This document shows, piece after piece, positions 26,442 through 34,014 of a stretch of DNA of 64,000 bases. Where the stretch lies: assembly GCF_900636965.1 (NCBI RefSeq), contig NZ_LR134331.1, forward strand, positions 2,666,001-2,730,000, written 5' to 3'. The notes below the pieces were generated by a model. That model ran no database searches. It was not told where the DNA came from and saw only the letters and a list, made by a program, of their open reading frames with translations. The stretch's first letter is position 1. Each line of letters begins with the position of its first letter. Origin of the DNA: Lacticaseibacillus rhamnosus (lineage in GTDB: Bacteria; Bacillota; Bacilli; Lactobacillales; Lactobacillaceae). The translations under genes were made by a program, and so were the position numbers.

Positions 26442-27344
26442 TTACCCTTGATTGCCAAGAAAAGCTTCCCCATAAGTTTCCGCCAAAAATGTGTGAATCA
26501 CCTGCTGCATCCGCTGGACAGAAGGTGATTTTTTGATGGTCGGATTAATCACCAAACACAAGGTTCGCGCGAACGGTTCGGAAAAAGGATACACATTCAC
26601 ATCCCCCACCAGCTTCTGCAACGCGAGCTTCGGCAAAATTCCCAAGCCCAGCCCTGATTCCACCATGGATAGAATACTTTGGTCATCAATCGAATAGTTG
26701 ATCGTGTTGGTCGACACATGATAACGATCCAACGCATTCTTGGTATCACGATCATAGTCAATTTGTTGCAAAATAAAATTCCGCTTCTCAACATCGGCTT
26801 GCGTCACGGTTTTGCCGTTTTTAGGCTTGAAGCGTTTTGGTGTGATGCAGTAGATCGGATCTTTTAACAACGGCTCAACCACCACCCCGGGTCCAACCGG
26901 CAGCGATGAAAAGCCCATGTCAACCGTACCTAGTCGAACCGCCTCCACAATGCGGTTGAAGGTCCCTTGAATAACACTGATTTCAATGTGTGGATAGCGC
27001 TTCTTAAACCGTTGAATAATCGTCGGCAGCCAGTTAGTCGAAACCGACGAAAACGCGCCAATCCGAATTCTGCCGGTATTGACGCCATTGATGTTATCGG
27101 CGACTTGCGACAGTTGCTCTTCAAGGTTCTGAATACTTTGGATAATTGGCAGCACCTGGGCCCCATCTTCCGTCAACGTGACGCCGGTACGATTCCGAAT
27201 TAAAAGTGGAAACCCCAGCTCGGTCTCCAGCTGACTGATACTATGGCTAACCGCACTCGGCGTCACATTTAATTCCGCCGCTGCTTGGGCTAACGTGCCA
27301 CGTTCCACCACTTTACTAAAGACTTCATAAGAAAAATTACCCAT
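26442..27344 (-). CDS. LysR family transcriptional regulator
   Basis: The 300-aa protein has a winged helix at residues 1-60 (VVERGTLAQAAAELNVTPSA followed by VSHSISQLE) and a LysR effector domain. The ATG at 27344 begins right at the domain; AAAGGGA lies 12-14 nt upstream. It is divergent from the aminotransferase gene at 27632, the classical LysR target arrangement, so it probably controls that gene. Confidence 0.87.
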   Translation of the reverse strand: MGNFSYEVFSKVVERGTLAQAAAELNVTPSAVSHSISQLETELGFPLLIRNRTGVTLTEDGAQVLPIIQSIQNLEEQLSQVADNINGVNTGRIRIGAFSSVSTNWLPTIIQRFKKRYPHIEISVIQGTFNRIVEAVRLGTVDMGFSSLPVGPGVVVEPLLKDPIYCITPKRFKPKNGKTVTQADVEKRNFILQQIDYDRDTKNALDRYHVSTNTINYSIDDQSILSMVESGLGLGILPKLALQKLVGDVNVYPFSEPFARTLCLVINPTIKKSPSVQRMQQVIHTFLAETYGEAFLGNQG

Positions 27345-27631
27345 GTTATCACTTTTCCCTTTTTTATACTTGGCCCAAGTGACACGCGTTGTCACTTGAG
27401 CCGCACAATGCCTGTCAAATGGACGCTGAGGCCTGTTCGTTGATTTTAACATGAACAAAATTCAACTTAAGCTGAAATAGTTGAGCTTTACTCAATCATA
27501 CGAGCCGTTTTACACTAGTGTCAATAAGAAAACGTTGGTTGAACTTTTACCAACGCGACAACGGTATCGCAATTAACGTGTGGATCGGCATCAGGCTCGG
27601 TTACACGCCCGATATCAAAAGGGGATTCATC

Positions 27632-28834
27632 ATGAAATTCGCAAAACGTACCCAAAAAACCGGCAATTCCGGATTAGAAGATCTGTTCGCCGCGTCTGGC
27701 CCGAATGTCATCTCGTTTGCAGGCGGCTACCCGGATCGGAGTTTGTTTCCGACCCAACAACTGAATCAGGCATTTAAGCACAGCTTTAACAGTGGCGATA
27801 CTGAACTGTTGCAATACGCTAGCACTCAAGGCTACTTGCCTTTACGCGAAAAGATTGCGGCTCGGCTGCGCGCAACTGGCATTCCGACTCGTGCCGATAA
27901 CATCATGATGACCCAAGGCGCTCAGCAAGGACTCGATCTAGTGGCGCGCCTCATGCTTGATTCAGGCGATGGCCTAGTTGTTGAAGCGCCAACGTATCTC
28001 GGTGCCTTAGCCGCCTTTAATGCTTATCAGCCAACTTATTATGAAATCCCGATGCAAGACGATGGGATGGACATTAATGCCTTACAGCGCGTTTTAATGA
28101 GTCACAAAGTCAAGTTCATCTATACGGTACCCGATTTTCAAAATCCAACCGGCGTTGTGATGTCTGTGGCTAAGCGTAAGGCTTTGATTCGACTCGCCAA
28201 CCAATATGACGTTATGATCCTCGAAGACAACCCCTACCGCGATCTTCGCTATGATGGTAAGCCGCTGCCGACCATTAAGTCATTTGACACGCAAGGCCGC
28301 GTCGTCTATCTCGGCAGCTTCAGCAAGATCCTCTCACCAAGCTTACGGATGGGCTGGCTCGTTGCTGCACCGGACCTTTTGCAGGAATTACTGGCGTTAA
28401 AAGGCGGAAGCGACTTGGAATCCAGCAACCTGACCATGCACGGCATTGATGCCTACATGGCGGAAAATGACCTAGATGCCCACATCACCGAAATCCAGAA
28501 TCGTTACCGCGAAAAGAAAAATGCCATGGTCGCAGCGATGAATCGTTACCTTCCTGATGAAGCGCACTTCACCAACCCTGATGGCGGCTTCTTCCTGTGG
28601 CTCACCATGCCAGCCGGCTTCGACATGGGTGCCTTCATGAAGCAACATCTGTTACCGGAAAGCAACATTTCCTATGTGCCTTCCGCCAACCTATATGCAA
28701 CTTCGGCTCAGGTCAACGGCGCACGGCTAAACTTCACCGGTCCGACACTTGAGCAGATCGACACTGGTATCAAAGCATTAGGCGATGCACTTAAAACCGC
28801 GTTGCAGCATCACCTAGTAGCCGAACAAGCTTAG
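27632..28834 (+). CDS. PLP-dependent class I aminotransferase (2-aminoadipate/aromatic type)
   Basis: The 400-aa fold-type I aminotransferase contains TQGAQQGLDLVARL, the VPDFQNPTGVVMS substrate/cofactor segment, EDNPYRDLRYD and the Schiff-base lysine in LGSFSKILSPSLRMGW. The ATG at 27632 has AAAGGGG 7 nt upstream; the open frame continues 38 codons upstream without a site. It resembles LysN/AraT-like broad-specificity enzymes in amino acid catabolism. No own terminator is seen before the sRNA promoter at 28884. Confidence 0.87.
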   Translation: MKFAKRTQKTGNSGLEDLFAASGPNVISFAGGYPDRSLFPTQQLNQAFKHSFNSGDTELLQYASTQGYLPLREKIAARLRATGIPTRADNIMMTQGAQQGLDLVARLMLDSGDGLVVEAPTYLGALAAFNAYQPTYYEIPMQDDGMDINALQRVLMSHKVKFIYTVPDFQNPTGVVMSVAKRKALIRLANQYDVMILEDNPYRDLRYDGKPLPTIKSFDTQGRVVYLGSFSKILSPSLRMGWLVAAPDLLQELLALKGGSDLESSNLTMHGIDAYMAENDLDAHITEIQNRYREKKNAMVAAMNRYLPDEAHFTNPDGGFFLWLTMPAGFDMGAFMKQHLLPESNISYVPSANLYATSAQVNGARLNFTGPTLEQIDTGIKALGDALKTALQHHLVAEQA

Positions 28835-28883
28835 TTTTCTTCGTCTTAATCTACTCAAACTTTTACAAAATGACAAAGTAACC

Positions 28884-28918
28884 ATCACACTTTCGTCACA
28901 CTTTGTCAGTAGTATAGG
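28884..28918 (+). promoter_or_regulatory. Response-regulator-type promoter of sRNA A
   Basis: ATCACA (28884-28889) and GTCACA (28895-28900) form direct repeats with an 11-bp period. They end 12 nt before a TATAGG -10 box (28913-28918). No normal -35 exists; the second repeat occupies its place, as for PhoB/OmpR-type activators. The identical arrangement recurs at 33294. Confidence 0.65.
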
Positions 28919-28924
28919 AAACAT

Positions 28925-29057
28925 AGAAATGAGCCACCCACTCATCTCTACACCCCAACCTAATTTTCATTTTTCTCCTCCAAAGAAAAATAAGATGATT
29001 GGCCCCCATCCAATCATCACAAAAACGCCCGCTGCCAATACGCAACGGGCGTTTTTG
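28925..29057 (+). ncRNA. Putative sRNA A, sibling of the one at 33334
   Basis: The predicted transcript is about 133 nt. Elements in order: hairpin ATGAG-CCACCCA-CTCAT (28929-28945), an unpaired ACACCCCAACC tract, an unpaired CTCCTCCAAAG (28975-28985) complementary to Shine-Dalgarno sequences, a 9-bp hairpin with loop CCCCCAT (28994-29018), and a terminator ACGCCCG/CGGGCGT with T5. The first 60 nt are nearly identical to sRNA B, while the second hairpin and terminator stem differ in sequence but keep pairing. It has no start codon with a ribosome site. I do not recognise a named family. Confidence 0.65.
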
Positions 29058-29063
29058 TATCAT

Positions 29064-29183
29064 GAGCGCGAGCCGGCGCGGTTAGGGATCGGAGTGTAAG
29101 TGGCCTTGGGCATGACGGCCGGCACTTTGGTTATTGCGCCTGGAGAGGTTGTACAAGGTTCTAGGCTAGCAACCGCGTTATGG
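29064..29183. repeat. Palindromic repeat, copy H (right arm degenerate)
   Basis: The left arm GAGCGCGAGCCGGCGCG and TAGGGATCGGAGTGTAAG are intact. The right arm has diverged to TGTACAAGGTTCTAGGCTAG before the terminal CCGCGTTATG. It begins 7 bp after the sRNA A terminator. Confidence 0.7.
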
Positions 29184-29220
29184 GGAGCAACGGCACCTGC
29201 ATCCAAATCAGCATTCACGC

Positions 29221-29526
29221 TTAAAACGATGGTATTCCCGAGAAATACTTATTAGCAATCGCCTCAGCCATGCCTTCCATGTCAAACAGTACCGTCCGCT
29301 GCGCTAAAGTGAGCTGATACTGATGGTCGCGCATTTCGTCTCTAATGAAATACCCGATTGGCAAGACTTGTGGGGCAATATTGACTCCTTGTATCCGTTT
29401 ATCCGCCACCTTATCAATGGCCTGTTTGATACTTGCAACAATAGCTTGCGATGTCGCATCGGATTGTTTCTCGAAAAGATGCTGCAGTTCTAGCATCTTT
29501 GCAATGAGTTCTTGTTTCTTTTCCAT
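29221..29526 (-). CDS. Small helical protein, possible bacteriocin immunity protein
   Basis: The 101-aa, largely helical protein (KKQELIAKMLELQHLFEKQ..., then IAPQVLPIGYFIRDEMR and LTLAQRTVLFDMEG) has the size and helix pattern of EntA/pediocin-type cytoplasmic immunity proteins. The match is by eye and tentative. GGGGTGA lies 6-10 nt before the ATG. No pre-bacteriocin with a double-glycine leader is visible nearby, so if it is an immunity gene it is an orphan. Confidence 0.45.
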   Translation of the reverse strand: MEKKQELIAKMLELQHLFEKQSDATSQAIVASIKQAIDKVADKRIQGVNIAPQVLPIGYFIRDEMRDHQYQLTLAQRTVLFDMEGMAEAIANKYFSGIPSF

Positions 29527-29887
29527 TTTGGCTCACCCCTTCATTTGTGAACTGATCGTGTCGAATAAACAGCTTGCCCTGGCCGTGCCTTGGTATGCAG
29601 CATACATGAGAGCGGTTGCAATCATCTTAGATTGCCGTTTTTGATTTGGCAAGCAATAATGCTTGTGCTTTTTGAAGATTGTTTGACGAACATGACACTT
29701 GAACAGTCACTTTGAAAATTAAAACACTCCAAAGACAAAATGCTTTACGAGAACAATTTTCCAGCATATGCTATAGCCAATTTCAGACAACTATGCACCT
29801 GTAGATTCTATAGTCCATTTTTCTATGCCTCGTTTACTGACTTAAAAAGACTAATAAACGTTCAATTGCAAAGAGAGGGGAATGATC
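29527..29887. other. Intergenic stretch without a clear gene
   Basis: It holds two short minus-strand frames (a 30-codon one at 29533-29625 ending inside the ribosome site of the next gene, and a 47-codon one just upstream), neither with a ribosome site. A small plus-strand hairpin GCAATC/GATTGC followed by CGTTTTT sits near 29620-29640. The rest is AT-rich and presumably carries the promoters of the flanking genes. Confidence 0.4.
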
Positions 29888-30214
29888 ATGGAAACATTGT
29901 ATAAAGGCCAACCTGCTGATGTTTGGGAAATCACCAAAACAGGCGCTCAGCCAGATTGGGTAAAAGATGCATTCTCACAAAACTATCTTTATTGGTTGGA
30001 TAATCGGGTTCGTATTCTCATGTGGGCGTTAACCCCACCTAACAAGAAGAATTTAAAGTTCGTTGCTAGCGGTTCACTTGGAGGTGGCGTTGATGCACTG
30101 GGTGTTTACGCATACGGAGATTCAGGTGACTTCTTGGATGCAACCAATCAACGCGTGGTATCTCGGGAAAGATTCTTTAAGCAATATCAAATTCTAAAAT
30201 CCAACGAAGCATAA
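29888..30214 (+). CDS. Hypothetical 108-aa protein
   Basis: I do not recognise this protein. It is soluble, with a Trp/Tyr-rich first half (YLYWLDNRVRILMWALTPP) and a Gly-rich turn (SGSLGGGVDALGVYAYGDSG). AGAGAGGGG is 7 nt from the ATG at 29888, preferred over the ATG at 29882. It is monocistronic, with no close neighbour in the same direction. Confidence 0.6.
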   Translation: METLYKGQPADVWEITKTGAQPDWVKDAFSQNYLYWLDNRVRILMWALTPPNKKNLKFVASGSLGGGVDALGVYAYGDSGDFLDATNQRVVSRERFFKQYQILKSNEA

Positions 30215-30358
30215 CCAATTAAAGGCGCGTGTATTAACGTTTGTTGACATGACTGTATTATTGTTCTGTTGGTTCACCCGAATTCAAGATCCGTGATAGG
30301 TGCAACCGTGATGAAAGTTTTTGTGAACAATCGCTTGGCTCTTTTCCTATCAAGCAAA

Positions 30359-30401
30359 AGCCGCAACCAGACTCACATCATGTGTAAGTCTGGTTGCGGC
30401 T
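30359..30401 (-). terminator. Terminator of recA
   Basis: A 15-bp perfect stem (AGCCGCAACCAGACT with complement) and an inner CACA/TGTG are followed on the minus strand by TTTTGCTT. It begins about 20 bp after the recA stop. Confidence 0.9.
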
Positions 30402-30419
30402 AGTACGTTTACGCATATT

Positions 30420-31607
30420 TTAAACTAAACGGTCAACCCCGAAGCTGGATGGATCATCTTTCTTATCATCCGGCTTTTTGTCAGTTGTTGGTTTCTCTTC
30501 AGGCTTCTTGTCAGCCGTTGTTTTCTCGTCTTTAGCAGTATCCTTCTTTTCGTCCTCTTCTTTTGGCTTCGGTGCGGACTGCTCGCGGATCTTGGCTTCG
30601 ATTTCCTTGGATACTTCAGGATGCTCATCCAGATAATGAGACGCATTGACCAGACCTTGGCCGAGGCGCTCCTTACCATAGTTGTACCATGAGCCTGATT
30701 TGGTGATAACGTCCAGATCGTTGTCTTTATCAGTCGCTAAGTTGATCATGTCAGTATTGTGCTCGATCCCGTGCCCAAACGACATAGTGGTTTCAACGGT
30801 CTTAAACGGCGGTGCCACCTTATTCTTGGTCACCTTGAGCTTGCTGGCAAACCCAACGACATTCTTACCATCTTTAACCTGCTGGCCTTTGCGTACTTCA
30901 ATGCGCACAGAGGCGTAAAACTTCAGCGCCCGGCCGCCTGGGGTGACTTCCGGATTGCCAAAAACAATGCCGACTTTTTCACGTAACTGGTTAATGAAGA
31001 TGACCAACGTATTCGTATTGTTAATCGTTCCGGCCATCTTTCGCAGTGCCTGCGACATCAGCCGTGCTTGCAAGCCAACGTGACTGTCACCAATTGCACC
31101 CTCGATTTCAGCCTTTGGCACCAGCGCGGCTACGGAGTCGATCACGACAACATCAACCGCTGCCGATTCGATCAGCATCTCGGCGATTTCCAATCCTTGT
31201 TCACCCGAATTTGGTTGGGAAAGCAAAAGGTCGTCAATGTTCACGCCTAACTCGGCAGCATACTTTGGATCCATCGCATTTTCCGCGTCAATATAAGCTG
31301 CCTTGCCACCGGTTTTTTGTAATTCGGCAATCGTCTGCAGCGCAATCGTGGTTTTCCCACTACTTTCAGGTCCATAAATTTCAACGATCCGGCCCCGTGG
31401 TAAGCCACCGACACCAAGAGCGAGATCCAATGACAGAATCCCGGTTGAGACCACATCGATCTTCAACTCCGGTCGATCACCCATCTTCATGACCGCGCCT
31501 TCACCGAACGCCTTGGTAATCTTTTGCAGCGCCTTTTCTAATTCGGTTTCACGATCTGTGGCATCAGACTTTTTATTATCAGCTTTTGTGGTCGTTTTTT
31601 TCGCCAT
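30420..31607 (-). CDS. recA: Recombinase RecA
   Basis: The 395-aa RecA shows Walker [10 protein letters not shown], Walker [14 protein letters not shown], loop L1/L2 regions with [15 protein letters not shown] and the homologous-pairing core. It catalyses strand exchange and LexA cleavage. The ATG at 31607 has AAGGAGA 7 nt upstream. The C-terminal tail of roughly 55 residues is an unusual Lys/Asp/Glu/Pro-rich repeat ([16 protein letters not shown]) ending SFGVDRLV. Unlike many Firmicutes, no cinA gene precedes it. It is SOS-regulated by the box at 31662. Confidence 0.96.
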   Translation of the reverse strand: MAKKTTTKADNKKSDATDRETELEKALQKITKAFGEGAVMKMGDRPELKIDVVSTGILSLDLALGVGGLPRGRIVEIYGPESSGKTTIALQTIAELQKTGGKAAYIDAENAMDPKYAAELGVNIDDLLLSQPNSGEQGLEIAEMLIESAAVDVVVIDSVAALVPKAEIEGAIGDSHVGLQARLMSQALRKMAGTINNTNTLVIFINQLREKVGIVFGNPEVTPGGRALKFYASVRIEVRKGQQVKDGKNVVGFASKLKVTKNKVAPPFKTVETTMSFGHGIEHNTDMINLATDKDNDLDVITKSGSWYNYGKERLGQGLVNASHYLDEHPEVSKEIEAKIREQSAPKPKEEDEKKDTAKDEKTTADKKPEEKPTTDKKPDDKKDDPSSFGVDRLV

Positions 31608-31656
31608 ACTTGTCTCCTTAATGTCGTACATACTTCGCTCAAAATACACTAGTTAC

Positions 31657-31685
31657 ATTATCGAACACGCGTTTGTTTTTTGCAA
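31657..31685 (-). promoter_or_regulatory. recA sigma-A promoter
   Basis: On the minus strand TTGCAA (-35), exactly 17 nt, then GATAAT (-10), about 50 bp before the recA ATG. The LexA box occupies the spacer. Confidence 0.8.
31662..31675. promoter_or_regulatory. LexA/DinR (SOS) box of recA
   Basis: CGAACACGCGTTTG fits the Gram-positive SOS consensus CGAACRNRYGTTYG at every position. It lies between and against the -35 and -10 of recA, so bound LexA would block RNA polymerase. Confidence 0.88.
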
Positions 31686-31855
31686 GTCTTTTCCGTGATT
31701 GAAACGCCTTTTCTGCACTTTAAAACGGTTATAGTTCTATTTTACCTGAACCAGTCAACCAATTGGTAAAAACCTGCCGTTATTGATCGCCGTAAAACAT
31801 GCTATGATAGTTCGGTTAAGAGCAACCAGCATTTTGAAAAGGTGAGGGAAAATAC

Positions 31856-32557
31856 ATGATGTTCATGGGTTCAATCGTTAATGGCTTAACGATTATCGGC
31901 GGCAGTTTACTAGGGCTGATCCTGCACAATATCAGCGCCAATGCAAAGGACACGATTACGAAAAGTTTGGGTCTGGGTACCTTTGCGCTTGGCATTCAAA
32001 TGGCGTTGCAGACCAAAAGCTTTATTGTGATCATCATCAGTCTCTGTCTCGGTGGCTTGCTGGGCGAATGGTTGCATATTGAAGACGGCATGAATCACCT
32101 CGGTCTTAAGCTGCAGGAACGCTTCGCCCGCAACAACAGCCATTTTGCGGAAGGGTTTGTCACCGCGACTTTAATTGCCGTCATCGGTGCCATGAGCATT
32201 TTGGGGGCCATTCAAGCCGGCGTGTCCGGTGATAATGCGACCCTGTATACCAAGGCGGTTATGGATGGTTTCATGGCCATTATGATGACCGCCTCGCTAG
32301 GCATCGGCGTTTTATTTTCGGCCATCCCGGTGATTTTATATCAAGGAACCATCACCTTGTTAGCCAGCTTTCTTGTCCAGTTCATCCCCAAAACGTTGAT
32401 GGCAACCTCACTTCGAGAAATTGGTGCCATTGGCGGGTTGATGATCCTCGGTATCGGCCTGAATCTCATGGGCATCACCAAAATCCGCATTTCCAACCTT
32501 TTGCCTGGGCTAGTAGTCTTAATTGGCATTCTAACCGGACAATATTTTCTATCATAA
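31856..32557 (+). CDS. DUF554 (YdfK-like) membrane protein
   Basis: The 233-aa polytopic protein has about seven hydrophobic segments and family features: an N-terminal GSIVNGLTIIGGSLLGL, GLLGEWLHIEDG and a central GAMSILGAIQAG. The family is a conserved putative transporter of unknown substrate. GGTGAGGG precedes the ATG by 8 nt. It is divergent from recA. Confidence 0.87.
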   Translation: MMFMGSIVNGLTIIGGSLLGLILHNISANAKDTITKSLGLGTFALGIQMALQTKSFIVIIISLCLGGLLGEWLHIEDGMNHLGLKLQERFARNNSHFAEGFVTATLIAVIGAMSILGAIQAGVSGDNATLYTKAVMDGFMAIMMTASLGIGVLFSAIPVILYQGTITLLASFLVQFIPKTLMATSLREIGAIGGLMILGIGLNLMGITKIRISNLLPGLVVLIGILTGQYFLS

Positions 32558-32569
32558 GTCAGTCGCAAC

Positions 32570-32598
32570 AAAAAGCAGGTCACCATGGCCTGCTTTTT
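32570..32598. terminator. Bidirectional terminator
   Basis: AAAAAGCAGG/CCTGCTTTTT with a 9-nt loop, between the DUF554 gene and a convergent hypothetical gene. Confidence 0.87.
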
Positions 32599-32620
32599 GT
32601 CTGAACTTTTTGTTGCCATC

Positions 32621-33094
32621 TTAGAAGTTCGGCAGCAGTCGTTGTTTTCGACTCTGAAAGCGATGATACACCAACTTGCAGTGCAAATCGCGAACATTTG
32701 CCAAAAAATGCGAGTTGGCATCGTGATACCAATAGCGTAAATCATCTTTGATATACAAGCGATTCAACCACGCGTGATCGTGCCGCAAAAACGTAAAACT
32801 TTCTAGCAAATCCTGTTCGCGCCAAACATCAGGCAACAAAAACTGACTGCGCGTAAAGCGTTTTAACTGACGGCTTGAATAATAGACGCGCTCAATGCGA
32901 CCAATAAAGAAAGCCGTCTTCCCCTTGCCCACGTACGGTGCCATAGGTGCAACAATCAATCCCCCGCGTAACCGCTCAAACCAATCTGTTTGCGGACTTA
33001 CTTTGATTGCATGCGTAATATCTTTGGGTAGCCGAAAGTCCAAAACCAAACCATCCGGGCGCCGTACCCGAGCCACAATATGCTGTTTCTTCAC
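32621..33094 (-). CDS. Hypothetical 157-aa protein
   Basis: Not confidently recognised. It is a basic, aromatic-rich soluble protein (DFRLPKDITHAIKVSPQTDW, FFIGRIERVYYSS, LRYWYHDANSHFLANV). The start is a GTG at 33094 with GGGG 7 nt upstream. It is monocistronic and lies about 200 bp from the sRNA B promoter, in the opposite direction. Confidence 0.65.
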   Translation of the reverse strand: MKKQHIVARVRRPDGLVLDFRLPKDITHAIKVSPQTDWFERLRGGLIVAPMAPYVGKGKTAFFIGRIERVYYSSRQLKRFTRSQFLLPDVWREQDLLESFTFLRHDHAWLNRLYIKDDLRYWYHDANSHFLANVRDLHCKLVYHRFQSRKQRLLPNF

Positions 33095-33293
33095 ATTAAC
33101 ACCCCATCATCTTGGCCAATTTAGGCCACTTGAGCTGTTGGGAAGAGTTTACCACGAAATGTTCGGATTTGCATGAAGAACGTTTGTTTCGTTAAGTAAC
33201 GTTCAGCCAAACTAACTTCTTAAGCAATTCCAAGCCGATTTGGAAAATGTGAACATAATCGCCATAAAGACATAATAAAATGTTGGATTTGCC

Positions 33294-33328
33294 TTCACAA
33301 TTCATTCACACCCTGTCTGTAGTATAAG
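33294..33328 (+). promoter_or_regulatory. Response-regulator-type promoter of sRNA B
   Basis: TTCACA (33294-33299) and TTCACA (33305-33310) have an 11-bp period and end 12 nt before TATAAG (33323-33328). Spacing is identical to the sRNA A promoter. Sequence conservation covers the operator and -10, while the base between them varies. Confidence 0.68.
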
Positions 33329-33333
33329 AAACA

Positions 33334-33466
33334 TAGAAATGAGCCACCCACTCATTCCTAAACCCCAACCCAACTTTTTCATTTTTACTCCTCCAAAGTA
33401 GAAATCGTCGATCGTCCCCCAACGATCAGACAGTAAACAGACCGCCCACCCAGCGGTCTGTTTTTG
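33334..33466 (+). ncRNA. Putative sRNA B, sibling of the one at 28925
   Basis: The predicted transcript is about 133 nt and aligns with sRNA A over its whole length. It has the ATGAG-CCACCCA-CTCAT hairpin (33339-33355), AAACCCCAACCC tract, CTCCTCCAAAG (33388-33398), a hairpin GATCGT-CCCCCA-ACGATC (33410-33426) and a terminator CAGACCGC/GCGGTCTG with T5. Loop sequences are conserved while stems vary with pairing kept, which supports a functional RNA. Confidence 0.68.
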
Positions 33467-33469
33467 TGT

Positions 33470-33590
33470 GAGCGCGAGCAGGAGCGCTTAGCAATCGGAG
33501 CATAAGTGGCCTTGAACCTAAATGGCTGGTCTTTGGCCATTTAGGTTCAAGGTCCTTATGTGCAGATTGCTGCGACTGCGAGCGCGTTAT
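33470..33590. repeat. Palindromic repeat, copy I
   Basis: The most diverged yet best paired copy. Stems: TAGCAATC/GATTGCTG, GCATAAG/CTTATGT, and CCTTGAACCTAAATGGC against GGCCATTTAGGTTCAAGG. It begins 3 bp after the sRNA B terminator. Confidence 0.87.
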
Positions 33591-33945
33591 AGAAAGCAGA
33601 ATAAAGCCACCGAATTGCCCAAAAAAGAATACTTCTGTCCCTGCTGCAATTTTCCATCCATAAACACCGGCTTTGGCCATTTAGGTTCAAGGTCCTTATG
33701 TGCAGATTGCTGCGACTGCGAGCGCGTTATAGAAAGCAAAATAAAACCTCCACATTGCCCCCAAAAAAACACTTCTGTCCTTGCTGCAATTTTCCATCCA
33801 TAAACACCGGCTTTGGCCATTTAGGCTTGAGGTCCTTACACGCAGATTGCTGCGACTGCGAGCGCGTTATAGAAAGCAGAATAAAACCACCGAATTGCCC
33901 AAAAAAGAATACTTCTGTCCCTGCTGCAATGTTTCATCCATAAGA
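33531..33945. repeat. Three tandem 140-bp direct repeats
   Basis: Units start at 33531, 33671 and 33811 (CTTTGGCCATTTAGG). Each holds the right half of the palindromic repeat followed by a 75-80 bp AT-rich segment (GAAAGCAGAATAAA... to ...CATCCATAA). Units differ at a few bases, for example AGGTTCAAGG against AGGCTTGAGG, so the duplication is not brand new. Open frames across it are artefacts. Confidence 0.88.
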
Positions 33946-33955
33946 AACACCAAAA

Positions 33956-33998
33956 AGAAAAGCCTCCCGACACCATCGTCAGGAAGCCTTTCTTTTTT
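33956..33998 (-). terminator. Terminator of the fru operon
   Basis: An 18-bp imperfect stem (AAAGAAAAGCCTCCCGAC with GTCAGGAAGCCTTTCTTT) and T-tract on the minus strand, about 20 bp after the fruA stop. Confidence 0.82.
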
Positions 33999-34014
33999 AC
34001 CACAAACTCACACC

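Noticed and set aside
28835-29060. Reading the conserved region after the aminotransferase as only a 3' UTR with terminator
   Set aside because: The same operator, -10 and transcript occur at 33294 behind a divergent gene with no upstream plus-strand reader, so an independent sRNA explains both better.
29533-29625. 30-codon frame ending in the ribosome site of the immunity-like gene, considered as a bacteriocin precursor
   Set aside because: No ribosome site, no double-glycine leader and low hydrophobicity for a class II bacteriocin.
33294-33330. Canonical CiaR site (TTTAAG repeats)
   Set aside because: The period and position match, but the repeat is NTCACA, so another regulator of the OmpR type is more likely.
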